Source of the DNA: Hydractinia symbiolongicarpus
Lineage: Eukaryota > Cnidaria > Hydrozoa > Anthoathecata > Hydractiniidae
Direction: 5' to 3'
Assembly (NCBI RefSeq): GCF_029227915.1
Contig: NC_079881.1
Span: 2,666,001 to 2,730,000, forward strand
Length of the DNA stretch: 64,000 nt
In this document: in pieces, positions 1-11,834 of the stretch
Position numbering within the stretch: the first letter of the stretch is position 1
How the letters are laid out: every line of letters starts with the position of its first letter
The notes under the pieces: generated by a model
Database searches by the model: none
Told to the model about the DNA's origin: nothing
What the model saw: only the letters and a program-made list of their open reading frames with translations
Translations under genes and position numbers: made by a program

Positions 1-1292
1 TGACTTAATTATCTAAATTTTTAAATGAAGCGCTTCCACAGCGCCAAGTGCAATCGCTGAGTTTCAACAATTATGTCAAAGTAAGAAAAATGTTATTTCT
101 TGGAGTCCAGTTCGCTCACTTATCACATTTATAAGGTCAAAGGCCAAAGTTAGTTCAATTAAGTCCCACAGTCAATCATTTCATTGTTAGAAGCGATATA
201 GTTAATAATATCGGAAAAATGTCAGTAAGTACATGTTGGTACGAATATGTGACGCAACCGTTGTATCTCAAACGGAATGATACCGGCACGAAGTCAATGA
301 GATTTAGTTTTTGAGAATGTCTCTATTTCTTCAGTGTGTGCTAACGGCCAGGATTGGTCCCACAGAAAAAAAAGACTTATTTATCTAAATTTTTAAAAAA
401 AATCGCTAACACAGAGCATAGTGTACACGCTGAATCCCAGCAATCATGTCGAATTAAGAAGAATGTTATTCCTTGGAGTCCAATTGGCTCATTTATCGCA
501 TTTATAAGGTCACAGTGCAGAATCAGTTCAATTAATTCCCACAGTCAATCGCTTCACTGTTAAAAGCGATACAACTTAGTAATATCGGAAAAAAATCACT
601 AAATACATGTTGGTACGAATATGTGACGCAACCGTTGTAACTCAAATGGATTGATACCGTTAGAACGTCATTGAAAGGTAGTTTTTGAAACTGTCTCTAT
701 TTCTTCAGGGCGCGATAACGGCCGGGATTGGTCCCACAGTAAAAAATGACTTAATTATCTAAATTTTTAAATGAAGCGCTTCCACAGCGCCAAGTGCAAT
801 CGCTGAGTTTCAACAATTATGTCAAAGTAAGAAAAATGTTATTTCTTGGAGTCCAGTTCGCTCACTTATCACATTTATGAGGTCAAAGGCCAAAGTTAGT
901 TCAATTAAGTCCCACAGTCAATCATTTCATTGTTAGAAGCGATATAGTTAATAATATCGGAAAAATGTCAGTAAGTACATGTTGGTACGAATATGTGACG
1001 CAACCGTTGTATCTCAAACGGATTGATACCGGCACGAAGTCAATGAGATTTAGTTTTTGAGAATGTCTCTATTTCTTTAGTGCGTGCTAACGGCCAGGAT
1101 TGGTCCCACAGTAAAAAAAGACTTATTTATCTAAATTTTTAAAAAAAGCGCTACCACAGAGCATAGTGTACACGCTGAACCCCAGCAATCATGTCGAATT
1201 AAGAAGAATGTTATTCCTTGGAGTCCAATTGGCTCATTTATCGCATTTATAAGGTCACAGTCCAGAATCAGTGCAATTAAGTCCCACAGTCA

Positions 1293-1315
1293 ATCGCTTC
1301 ACTGTTAAAAGCGAT
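1293..1315. other. ATCGCTT/AAGCGAT hairpin dyad
   Basis: Perfect 7-bp arms, atcgctt and aagcgat, surround a 9-nt loop (cactgttaa). This is the longest perfect stem I see in the monomer. It is complete in B-family monomers. Families with 'atcgtttcactg' or 'atcatttcattg' have one or two mismatches. Confidence 0.5.
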
Positions 1316-1863
1316 ACAACTTAGTAATATCGGAAAAAAATCACTAACTACATGTTGGTACGAATATGTGACGCAACCGTTGTAACTCAAACGGATTGAT
1401 ACCGTTAGAACGTCATTGAAAGGTAGTTTTTGAAACTGTCTCTATTTCTTCAGGGCGCGATATCGGCCGGGATTGGTCCCACAGTAAAAAATGACTTAAG
1501 TATCTAAATTTTTAAATGAAGCGCTTCCACAGGGCCCAGTGTAATCGCTGAGTTCCAACAATCATGTCAAAGTAAGAACAATGTTTTTTCTTGGAGTCCA
1601 GTTGTCTCACTTATCACATTTATAAGGTCACAGGCCAAAATTAATTCAATTAAGTGCCACAGTCAATCATTTCATTGTTAAAAGCGACATAACTTAGTAA
1701 TATCAGAAAAAAATCACTAAATACATGTTGGTACGAATATGTGACGCAACCGTTATATCTCAAACGGATTAATACCGGCACGAAGTCAATGAGATTTAGT
1801 TTTTGAGAATGTCTCTATTCCTTCAGTGTGTGCTAACGGCCAGGATTGGGCCCACAGAAAAAA

Positions 1864-2236
1864 AGACTTATTTATCTAAATTTTTAAAAAAAGCGCTACC
1901 ACAGAGCATAGTGTACACGCTGAATCCCAGCAATCATGTCAAAGTAAGAAGAATGTTTTTTCTTGGAGTCCAGTTGTCTCACTTATCACATTTATATAGT
2001 CACAGGCCAAAGTTAGTTCAATTAAGTCCCACAGTCAATCATTTAATTGTTAAAAGCGATATAACTTAGTAATATCGGAAAAATGTCAGTAAATACATGT
2101 TCGTACGAATATGTGACGCAGCCGTTGTATCTGAAACGGATTGATACCGCCACGAAATCAATGAGATTTAGTTTTTGAGAATGGTGCTATTTCTTCAGTG
2201 CGTGCTAACGGCCAGGATTGGTCCCACAGTAAAAAA
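1864..2236 (+). repeat. Chimeric B/A monomer (M6)
   Basis: The front matches family B ('gagcatagtgta', 'aaaaaaagcgctacc'). After 'caatcatgtc' at 1931-1940 it becomes family A ('aaagtaagaagaatg', 'tcacttatcacattta', then the 'gccagg' end). It sits between an A (M5) and a B (M7), as expected if an unequal exchange removed part of an A/B dimer. Confidence 0.75.
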
Positions 2237-3382
2237 AGACTTATTTATCTAAAGTTTCAAAAAAACCGCTAACACAGAGCATAGTGTACTCGCTGAATCC
2301 AAGCAATCATGTCGAATTAAGAAGAATGTATTTCCTTGGAGTCCAATTGGCTCATTTATCGCCTTTATAAGGTCACAGTCCAGAATCAGTTCAATTAAGT
2401 CCTACAGTCAATCGCTTCACTGTAAAAAGCCATACAACTTAGTAATATCGGAAAAAAATTACTAATTACATGTTGGTACGAATATGTAACGCAACTGTTG
2501 TAACTCAAACGGACTGATACCGTTAGAACGTCATTGAAAGGTAGTTTTTAAAACTGTCTCTATTTCTTCAGGGTGCGATATCGGCTAGGATTGATCCCAC
2601 GGTAAAAAATGACTAATTTATCTAAATTTTTAAATGAAGCACTTCCACAGAGCCAAGTGTAATCGCTGAGTTGCAAGAATCATGTCAAAGTTAGAAGAAT
2701 GTTATTTCTTGGAGTCCAGTTGTCTCACTTATCACATTTATAAGGTCACAGGCCAAAGTTAGTTCAATTAAATCCCACAGTCAATCATTTCATTGTTAAA
2801 ATCGATATAACTTAGTAATATCGGAAAAATGTCACTAAATACATGTTGGTACGAATATGTGACGCAACCGTTGTATCTCAAACGGATTGATACCGCCACA
2901 AAGTTAATGAGATTTAGTTTTTGAGAATGTCTCTATTTCTTCAGTGCGTGCTAACAGCCAGGATTGGTCCCACAGTAAAAAAAGACTTATTTATCTAAAT
3001 TTTTAAAAAAACGCTACCTCAGAGCATAGTGTACTCGCTGAATTCCCGCAATCATGTCGAATTAAGAAGAATGTTATTCCTTGGAGTCCAATTGGCTCAT
3101 TTATTGCATTTATAAAGTCACAGTCCAAAATCAGTTCAATTAAGTCCCACAGTCAATCGCTTCACTGTTAAAAGCGATGCAACCTAGTAATGTCAGAAAA
3201 ATATCGCTAAGTACATGTTGGTACGAATATGTGACCCAACCGTTGTAACTCAAACGGACTGACACCGTTAGAAAGTCAGTGAGATTAAGTTTTTGAAACT
3301 GTTGCCCTTTCTTCAGCACGCGATAACGGCTAGGATTGGTCCCACAGTAAAAATGACTTATTTATCTAAATTTTTATATGAA

Positions 3383-3397
3383 GCGCTACCACAGCGC
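3383..3397. other. GCGCT/AGCGC hairpin dyad
   Basis: Perfect 5-bp arms, gcgct and agcgc, surround a 5-nt loop (accac). Most copies of the families with 'gcgctaccacagcgc' or 'gcgcttccacagcgc' keep both arms. In the B family the right arm is changed to 'agagc', so the dyad is family-specific. No function can be shown. Confidence 0.6.
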
Positions 3398-3584
3398 CCA
3401 GTGTAATCGCTGAGTTCCGGCAATCATTTCAAATTAAGAAGAATGTTACTTCTTGGAGTCCAATCGTCTCATTTATCACATTTATCAGGTCACAGTCCAA
3501 GTTTAGTTTAATTATGTCCCACATTCAATCGTTTCACTGTTAAAAGCGATGCAACCTAGTAATATCAGAAAAATATCGCTAAGT

Positions 3585-3604
3585 ACATGTTGGTACGAAT
3601 ATGT
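3585..3604. other. Conserved 20-bp near-palindrome centred on GTAC
   Basis: The sequence acatgttggtacgaatatgt matches its own reverse complement at 16 of 20 positions. It is among the best conserved parts of the monomer and can be found, with few changes, in nearly every one of the 172 copies. Symmetry plus conservation suggests a binding site for a dimeric protein, but this is inference. Confidence 0.6.
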
Positions 3605-3611
3605 GACCCGA

Positions 3612-3641
3612 CCGTTGTAACTCAAACGGACTGACACCGTT
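3612..3641. other. Alternating CCGTT-AACGG-CCGTT arms
   Basis: Three 5-bp arms follow one another: ccgtt at 3612-3616, aacgg at 3625-3629 and ccgtt at 3637-3641. The middle arm can pair with either neighbour, with loops of 8 and 7 nt. The A family has 'ataccgcca' in place of the third arm and keeps only the first hairpin. Confidence 0.5.
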
Positions 3642-3652
3642 ATAAAGTCAGT
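3630..3652. other. ACTGAC/GTCAGT dyad
   Basis: Perfect 6-bp arms, actgac at 3630-3635 and gtcagt at 3647-3652, overlap the third CCGTT arm. Monomers with 'actgatacc' and 'aagtcatt' have lost the pairing, so this dyad marks the 'gacaccgttagaaagtcagtg' families. Confidence 0.45.
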
Positions 3653-4100
3653 GAGATGTAGTTTTTGAAACTGTCGCTCTTTCTTCAGCACGCAATAATG
3701 GCTAGGATTGGTCCCACAGTAAGAATTGATTTATTTATCTAAATTTTTAAAAAAAGCGCTACCTCAGAGCATAGTGTACTCGCTGAATTCCAGCAATCAT
3801 GTCGAATTAAGAAGAATGTTATTTCTTGGAGTCCAATTGGCTCATTTATTGCATTTATAAGGTCACAGTCCGAAATCAGTTCAATTAAGTTCCACAGTCA
3901 ATGGTTTCACTGTTAAAAGCGATATAACTTTGTAATATCGGAAAGATATCACTAAATAGATGTTGGTACGAATATGTGTTGCAACCGTTGTAACTCAAAT
4001 GGACTGACACCGTTAGAAAGTCAGTGAAATGGCGTATTTGAAACCTGTCTCTATTTCTTCAGCGCGGGCTAACGGCTGGGATTGGTCCCACAGTAAAAAA

Positions 4101-4457
4101 TGACTTAATTAACTTAATTTTTAAATAAAACGCTACCACAGCGCCCAGTGCAATCGCTGAGTTCCAGCAATCATGTCAAATTAAGAAGAATGAACTGGCT
4201 CATTTATCACATTCATAAGGTCACAGTCCAAAGTTAGTTCAATTAAGTTCCACAGTCAATGATTTCAATGTTAAAAGCGATATAACTTTGTAATATCGGA
4301 AAGATATCACTAAATACATGTTGGTACGAATATGTGACGCAACCGTTGTAACTTAAACGGATTGATACAGTTAGAAAATCAATGAAATGTAGTTTTTGAA
4401 ACTGTTGCTATTTCTTTAGCGCACGATAACGGCTAGGATTGGTCCTACAGTAAAAAA
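4101..4457 (+). repeat. D-type monomer, 16-bp deletion (M12, 357 bp)
   Basis: The usual 'gaatgttatttcttggagtc' stretch before 'tggctc' is reduced to 'gaatgaactggctc', a loss of 16 bp with the junction at about 4192. This deletion accounts for the 357-bp length. Confidence 0.85.
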
Positions 4458-6320
4458 TGACTTTTTTATTTGAATATATAATTGAAACGCTACCACAGCG
4501 CCCAGTGTAATCGCTGAGTTCCGGCAATCATGTCAAATTAAGAAGATTGTTATTTCTTGGAGTCCAATTGTCTCATTTATCACATTTATCAGATCACACT
4601 CCAAAGTTAGTTCAATTAAGTCCCACAGTCAATCGTTTCACTGTTAAAAGCGATGCAACATATTAATATCAGAAAAATATCGCTAAGTACATGTTGGTAC
4701 GAATATGTGACCCGACCGTTGTAACTCAAACGGACTGACACCGTTATAAAGTCAGTGAGATGTAGTTTTTGAAACTGTCGCTCTTTCTTCAGCACGCGAT
4801 AATGGCTAGGATTGGTCCCACAGTAAAAAATGATTTATTTATGTAAATTTTTAAAAAAAGCGCTACCTCAGAGCATAGTGTACTCGCTGAATTCCAGCAA
4901 TCATGTCGAATTAAGAAGAATGTTATTTCTTGGAGTCCAATTGGCTCATTTATTGCATTTATAAGGTCACAGTCCAAAATCAGTTCAATTAAGTTCCACA
5001 GTCAATGGTTTCACTGTTAAAAGCGATATAACTTTGTAATATCGGAAAGATATCACTAAATACATGTTGGTACGAATATGTGACGCAACCGTTGTAACTC
5101 AAACGGATTGATACAGTTAGAAAATCAATGAAATGTAGTTTTTGAAACTGTTGCTATTTCTTTAGCGCACGATAACGGCTAGGATTGGTCCTACAGTAAA
5201 AAATGACTTTTTTATTTAAATTTTTAAATGAAGCGCTACCACAGCGCCCAGTGTAATCGCTGAGTTCCGGCAATCATGTCAAATTCAGAAGAACGTTATT
5301 TCTTGGAGTCCTATTGGCTCATTTATTACATTAATAAGGTCACAGTCCAGAATCAGTTCAATTAAATCCCAGAGTCAATCGTTTCCCTGTTAAAAGCGAT
5401 ACAACCTAGTAATATCAGAAAAAATCTCTATCTACCTGTTGGTACGAACATGTCACACAACCGTTGTAACTCAAACGGACTGATACCGGGAGAAAGTAAT
5501 TGAAATGTAGTTTTTAAGCGGTCTCTATTTTTTCAGCGCGAACTAACGGCTGGGATTGGTCCCACAGTAAAAAATGACTTATTTAACTTAATTTTTAAAT
5601 AAAACGCTACCACAGAGTCCAGTGCAATGGCTGACTTCCAGCAATCATGTCAAATTAAGAAGAATGTTACTTCTTGTAGTCAAACTGGCTCATTTATCAC
5701 ATTTATAGGGTCACAGTCTAAAGTTAGTTCAATTAAGTCCCACAGTCAATCGTTTCACTGTTAAAAGCAATGCAACCTAGTATTATCAGAAAAATATCGC
5801 TAAGTACATGTGCGTACGAATATGTGACCCAACCCTTGTAACTCAAACGGACTGACGCCGTTATAAAGTCAGTTAGATGTAGTTTTTGAAACTGTTGCTC
5901 TTTCTTCAGCACGCGATAACGGCTAGGATTGGTCCCACAGTAAAAAATGACTTATTTATCTAAATTTTTAATGAAGCGCTACCACAACGCCTATGGTAAT
6001 CGCTGAGTTCCGGCAATCATGTCAAATTAAGAAGAATGTTATTTCTTGGAGTCCAATTAGCTCATTTATCACATTTATCAGGTCAGGGTCCAAAGTTAGT
6101 TCAATTATGTCCCACCGTCAATCGTTTCACTGTTAAAAGCGATGCAACTTTGTAATATCGGAAAGATATCACTAAATAGATGTTGGTACGAATATGTGAC
6201 GCAACCGTTGTAACTCAAATGGACTGACACCGTTAGAAAGTCAGAGAAATGTAGTATTTGAAACCTGTCTCTATTTCTTCAGCGCGGGCTAACGGCTGGG
6301 ATTGGTCCCACAGTAAAAAA

Positions 6321-6672
6321 TGACTTAATTAACTTAATTTTTAAATAAAACGCTACCACAGCGCCCAGTGCATTCGCTGAGTTCCAGCAATCATGTCAAA
6401 TTAAGAAGAATGAACTGGCTCATATATCACATTCATAAGGTCACAGTCCAAAGTTAGTTCAATTAAGTTCCACAGTCAATGGTTTCACTGTTAAAAGCGA
6501 TATAACTTTGTAATATCGGAAAGATATCACTAAATACATGTTGGTACGAATATGTGACGCAACCGTTGTAACTCAAACGGATTGATGCAGTTAGAAAATC
6601 AATGAAATGTAGTTTTTGGTTGCTATTTCTTTAGCGCACGATAACGGCTAGGATTGGTCCTACAGTAAAAAA
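6321..6672 (+). repeat. D-type monomer with a second deletion (M18, 352 bp)
   Basis: It carries the 16-bp deletion ('gaatgaactggctc') and has also lost several bases after 'gtagtttttg', reading 'gtttttggttgctatttc'. It is the shortest monomer in the window. Confidence 0.85.
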
Positions 6673-7272
6673 TGACTTTTTTATTTGAATATTTAATTGA
6701 AACGCTACCACAGCGCCCAGTGTAATCGCTGAGTTCCGGCAATCATGTCAAATTAAGAAGATTGTTATTTCTTGGAGTCCAATTGTCTCATTTATCACAT
6801 TTATCAGGTCACAGTCCAAAGTTAGTTCAATTAAGTCCCACAGTCAATCGTTTCACTGTTAAAAGCGATGCAACATATTAATATCAGAAAAATATCGCTA
6901 AGTAAATGTTGTACGAATATGTGACGCAACCTTTGTAACTCAAACGGACTGACACCGTTAGAAAGTCAGTGAGATGTAGTTTTTAAACTGTCGCTCTTTC
7001 TTTAGCACGCTATAGCGGCTAGGATTGGTCCCACAGTAACGAATGACTTTTTTATTTAAATTTTTAAATGAAGCGCTACCACAGCGCCCAGTGTAATCGC
7101 TGAGTTCCGGCAATCATGTCAAATTAAGAAGAACGTTATTTCTTGGAGTCCTATTGGCTCATTTATTACATTAATAAAGTCACAGTCCAGAATCAGTTCA
7201 ATTAAATCCCAGAGTCAATCGTTTCCCTGTTAAAAGCGATACAACCTAGTAATATCAGAAAAATCTCTATCT

Positions 7273-7292
7273 ACATGTTGGTACGAACATGT
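7273..7292. other. Strongest form of the near-palindrome (18/20)
   Basis: In this family the box reads acatgttggtacgaacatgt and matches its reverse complement at 18 of 20 positions: two perfect 7-bp arms (acatgtt/aacatgt) around a ggtacg centre. The same 'gaacatgt' form occurs in several other monomers, for example near 8010, 10580, 11330, 15030, 18010, 20610 and 43740. Confidence 0.6.
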
Positions 7293-7786
7293 CACGCAAC
7301 CGTTGTAACTCAAACGGACTGATACCGGGAGAAAGTAATTGAAATGTAGTTTTTAAGTGGTCTCTATTTTTTCAGCGCGAACTAACGGCTGGGATTGGTC
7401 TCACAGTAAAAAATGACTTATTTAACTTAATTTTTAAATAAAACGCTACCACAGCGTCCAGTGCAATGGCTGCCTTCCAGCAATCATGTCAAATTAAGAA
7501 GAATGTTACTTCTTGTACTCAAACGGCCTCATTTATCACATTTATAGGGTCACAGTCTAAAGTTAGTTCAATTAAGTCCCACAGTCAATCGTTTCACTGT
7601 TAAAAGCGATGCAACCTAGTATTATCAGAAAAATATCGCTAAGTACATGTGGGTACGAATATGTGACCCAACGCTTGTAACTCAAACGGACTGACGCCGT
7701 TATAAAGTCAATTAGATGTAGTTTTTGAAACTGTCGCTCTTTCTTCAGCACGCGATAACGGCTAGGATTGGTCCCACAGTAAAGAA

Positions 7787-8143
7787 TGACTTATATATCT
7801 AAATTTTTAAATAAAACGCTACCACAGAGCCCAGTGCAATCGCTGAGGTCCAGCAATCATGTCAAATTAAGAAGAATGAACTGGCTCATTTATCACATTC
7901 ATAAGGTCACAGTCCAAAGTGAGTTCAATTAAGTTCCACAGTCAATGGTTTCACTGTTAAAAGCGACATAACTTAGTAATATCGGAAAGATATCACTAAA
8001 TACATGTTGGTACGAACATGTCACGCAACCGTTGTAACTCAAACGGACTGACACCGTTAGAAAGTCAGTGAGATGTAGTTTTTGAAACTGTCGCCCTTTC
8101 TTCAGCACGCCATAACGGCTAGGATTGGTCCCACAGTAAAGAA
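7787..8143 (+). repeat. D-type monomer (M22, 357 bp)
   Basis: Same 16-bp deletion as M12. It is followed by a C-type-like monomer instead of the usual E-type, showing that the D-E pair has been broken here. Confidence 0.8.
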
Positions 8144-8516
8144 TGACTTATTTATCTAAATTTTTAAATAAAACGCTACCACAGCGCCCAGTGTAATTGC
8201 TGAGTTCCGGGAATCATGTCAAATTAAGAAGAATGTTATTTCTTGGAGTCCAGTTGGCTCCCTTATCAGATTTATAAGGTCACAGTCCAAAGTTACTTCA
8301 ATTAAGTTCCAGAGTCAAACGTTTCACTGTTAAAAGCGACATAACTTAGTAATATCGGAAAGATATCACTAAATACATGTTGGTACGAATATGGGACGCA
8401 ACCGTTGTAACTCAAACGGACTGACACCGTTAGAAAGTCAGTGAGATGTAGTTTTTGAAACTGTCGCCCTTTCTTCAGCACGCCATAACGGCTAGGATTG
8501 GTCCCACAGTAAAGAA

Positions 8517-8873
8517 TGACTTATTTATCTAAATTTTTAAATAAAACGCTACCACAGCGCCCAGTGCAATCGCTGAGTTCCAGCAATCATGTCAAATTAA
8601 GAAGAATGAACTGGCTCATTTATCACATTCATAAGGTCACAGTCCAAAGTTAGTTCAATTAAGTTCCACAGTCAATGGTTTCACTGTTAAAAGAGATATA
8701 ACTTTGTAATATGGGAAAGATATCACTAAATACATGTTGGTACGAATATGTGACGCAACCGTTGTAACTCAAACGGATTGATACCGTTAGAAAATCAATG
8801 AAATGTAGTTTTTGAAACTGTTGCTATTTCTTCAGCGCACGATAACGGCTAGGATTGGTCCTACAGTAAAAAA
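8517..8873 (+). repeat. D-type monomer (M24, 357 bp)
   Basis: Same 16-bp deletion, followed by an E-type monomer (M25). It lies only two monomers after M22, so D copies have been multiplied locally. Confidence 0.8.
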
Positions 8874-9616
8874 TGACTTTTTTATTTGAATATTTAATTG
8901 AAACGCTACCACAGCGCCCAGTGTAATCGCTGAGTTCCGGCAATCATGTCAAATTAAGAAGATTGTTATTTCTTGGAGTCCAATTGTCTCATTTATCACA
9001 TTTATCAGGTCACAGTCCAAAGTTAGTTCAATTAAGTCCCACAGTCAATCGTTTCACTGTTAAAAGCGATGCAACATATTAATATCAGAAAAATATCGCC
9101 AAGTACATGTTGTACGAATATGTGACGCAACCTTTGTAACTCAAACGGACTGACACCGTTAAAAAGTCAGTGAGATGTAGTTTTTAAACTGTCGCTCTTT
9201 CTTCAGCACGCGATAACGGGTAGGATTGGTCCCACAGTAAAGAATGACTTATTTATCTAAATTTTAAAATGCAGCGCTACCACAGCGCCAGTGTAATCGC
9301 TGAGTTCCCGCAATCATTTCATATTAAAAATAATGTTACTTCTTGGAGTCCAATTGTATCATTTATCAGATTTATCAGGTCACAGTCCAAAGTTAGTTTA
9401 ATTAAGTCCCACCGTCAATCGTTTCACTGTTAAAAGCGATGCAACCTAGTAATATCAGAAAAATATCGCTAAATACATGTTGATACAAATAGATGACCAA
9501 ACCGTTGTAACTTAAACGGACTAACACCGTTAGAAAGTCAGTGAGATGTAGTTTTTGAAACTGTCGCCCTTTCTTCAGCACGCCATAACGGCTAGGATTG
9601 GTCCCACAGTAAAGAA

Positions 9617-9973
9617 TGACTTATTTATCTAAATTTTTAAATAAAACGCTACCACAGCGCCCAGTGCAATCGCTGAGTTCCAGCAATCATGTCAAATTAA
9701 GAAGAATGAACTGGCTGATTTATCACATTCATAAGGTCACAGTCCAAAGTTAGTTCAATTAAGTTCCACAGTCAATGGTTTCACTGTTAAAAGCGATATA
9801 ACTTTGTAATATCGGAAAGATATCACTAAATACATGTTGGTACGAATATGTGACGCAACTGTTGTAACTCAAACGGATTGATACCGTTAGAAAATCAATG
9901 AAATATAGTTTTTGAAACTGTTGCTATTTCTTCAGCGCACGATAACGGCTTGGATTGGGACTACAGTAAAAAA
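9617..9973 (+). repeat. D-type monomer (M27, 357 bp)
   Basis: Same 16-bp deletion, followed by E-type monomers M28 and M29. Together with M24-M26 it forms a local 3-mer repeat of about 1100 bp. Confidence 0.8.
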
Positions 9974-11834
9974 TGACTTTTTTATTTGAATATTTAATTG
10001 AAACGCTACCACAGCGCCCAGTGTAATCGCTGAGTTCCGGCAATCATGTCAAATTAAGAAGATTGTTATTTCTTGGAGTCCAATTGTCTCATTTATCACA
10101 TTTATCAGGTCACAGTCCAAAGTTAGTTCAATTAAGTCCCACAGTCAATCGTTTCACTGTTAAAAGCGATATAACTTTGTAATATCGGAAAGATATCACT
10201 AAATACATGTTGGTACGAATATGTGACGCAACCGTTGTAACTCAAACGGATTGATACAGTTAGAAAATCAATGAAATGTAGTTTTTGAAACTGTTGCTAT
10301 TTCTTTAGCGCACGATAACGGCTAGGATTGGTCCTACAGTAAAAAATGACTTTTTTATTTGAATATTTTATTGAAACGCTACCACAGCGCCCAGTGTAAT
10401 CGCTGAGTTCCGGCAATCATGTCAAATTAAAAAGAACGTTATTTCTTGGAGTCCTATTGGCTCATTTATTACATTAATAAGGTCACAGTCCAGAATCTGT
10501 TCAATTAAATCCCAGAGTCAATCGTTTCCCTGTTAAAAGCGATACAACCTAGTAATATCAGAAAAAATCTCTATCTACATGTTGGTACGAACATGTCACG
10601 CAACCGTTGTAACTCAAACGGACTGATACCGCTAGAAAGTCATTGAAATGTAGTTTTTGAAACTGTCTCTATTTCTTCAGCGCGCGATAACGGTTTTCAT
10701 TGGTCCCACAGTAAAAAATGACTTATTAACTTAAATTTTTAAATGAAGCGCTACCACAGCGCCCAGTGTAATCGCTGAGTTCCGGCAATCATGTCAAATT
10801 AAGAAGAATGTTATTTCTTGGAGTCCAGTTGGCTCCCTTACCAGATTTATAAGGTCACAGTCCAAAGTTAGTTCAAATAAGTCCCACAGTCAATCGTTTC
10901 ACTGTTAAAAGCGATGCAACATATTAATATCAGAAAAATATCGCTAAGTAAATGTTGTACGAATATGTGACGCAACCTTTGTAACTTAAACGGACTGACA
11001 CAGTTAGAAAGTCAGTGAGATGTAGTTTTTAAACTGTCGCTCTTTCTTCAGCACGCTATAGCGGCTAGGATTGGTCCCACAGTAACGAATGACTTTTTTA
11101 TTTAAATTTTTAAATGAAGCGCTACCACAGCGCCCAGTGTAATCGCTGAGTCCCGGCAATCATGTCAAATTAAGAAGAACGTTATTTCTTGGAGTCCTAT
11201 TGGCTCATTTATTACATTAATAAGGTCACAGTCCAGAATCAGTTCAATTAAATCCCAGAGTCAATCGTTTCCCTGTTAAAAGCGATACAACCTAGTTATA
11301 TCAGAAAAAATCTCTATCTACATGTTGGTACGAACATGTCACGCAACCGTTGTAACTCAAACGGACTGATACCGCTAGAAAGTCATTGAAATGTAGTTTT
11401 TGAAACTGTCTCTATTTCTTCAGCGCGCGATAACGGTTTTCATTGGTCCCACAGTAAAAAATGACTTATTTACTTAAATTTTTAAATGAAGCGCTACCAC
11501 AGCGCCCAGTGTAATTGCTGAGTTCTGGGAATCATGTCAAATTAAGAAGAATGTTATTTCTTGGAGTCCAGTTGGCTCCCTTATCAGATTTATAAGGTCA
11601 CAGTCCAAAGTTACTTCAATTAAGTTCCAGAGTCAAACGTTTCACTGTTAAAAGCGACATAACTTAGTAATATCGGAAAGATATCACTAAATACATGTTG
11701 GTACGAATATGGGACGCAACCGTTGTAACTCAAACGGACTGACACCGTTAGAAAGTCAGTGAGATGTAGTTTTTGAAACTGTCGCCCTTTCTTCAGCACG
11801 CCATAACGGCTAGGATTGGTCCCACAGTAAAGAA

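Larger units (their letters stand above)
1..3353 (+). repeat. Block 1: A/B dimer repeats (M1-M9)
   Basis: Two monomer families alternate. Family A has 'tgtatctcaaacgg' and ends with 'gctaacggccagg'. Family B starts with an A-rich 'aaaaaagactta', has 'gagcatagtgta' and ends near 'gcgcgataacgg'. M1-M2 and M3-M4 form a 746-bp dimer repeated almost unchanged. M5 and M8 are A-like, M7 and M9 are B-like, and M6 is chimeric. The A-then-B order recurs throughout the window. Confidence 0.85.
3354..3726 (+). repeat. Representative monomer (M10, 373 bp)
   Basis: This copy serves as a reference for the parts of the monomer. In order: an AT-rich block with A and T runs (about 1-28), a GCGCT/AGCGC hairpin (30-44), a segment that varies strongly between families (about 45-75), a block running from 'ttcttggagtcc' to 'tcacatttat' (about 95-135) where many chimeric monomers switch parent, the 'tcccac' box (about 165), the region between 'cactgttaaaagcgat' and the palindromic box, the near-palindrome centred on GGTAC (232-251), the alternating CCGTT/AACGG arms (259-288), and the terminal 'ggattggtcccacag' box. 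Positions are relative to the monomer start. Confidence 0.85.

Noticed and set aside
1803-2069. The longest reading frame in the window, 88 codons
   Set aside because: It runs across the A/B boundary and the chimeric monomer M6, shares its sequence with non-open copies, and shows no signal or domain.
7273-7292. Resemblance of 'gaacatgtc' to a p53-type half site
   Set aside because: The match is short, the other half does not fit the consensus, and short symmetric motifs arise easily. Only the symmetry itself is reported.
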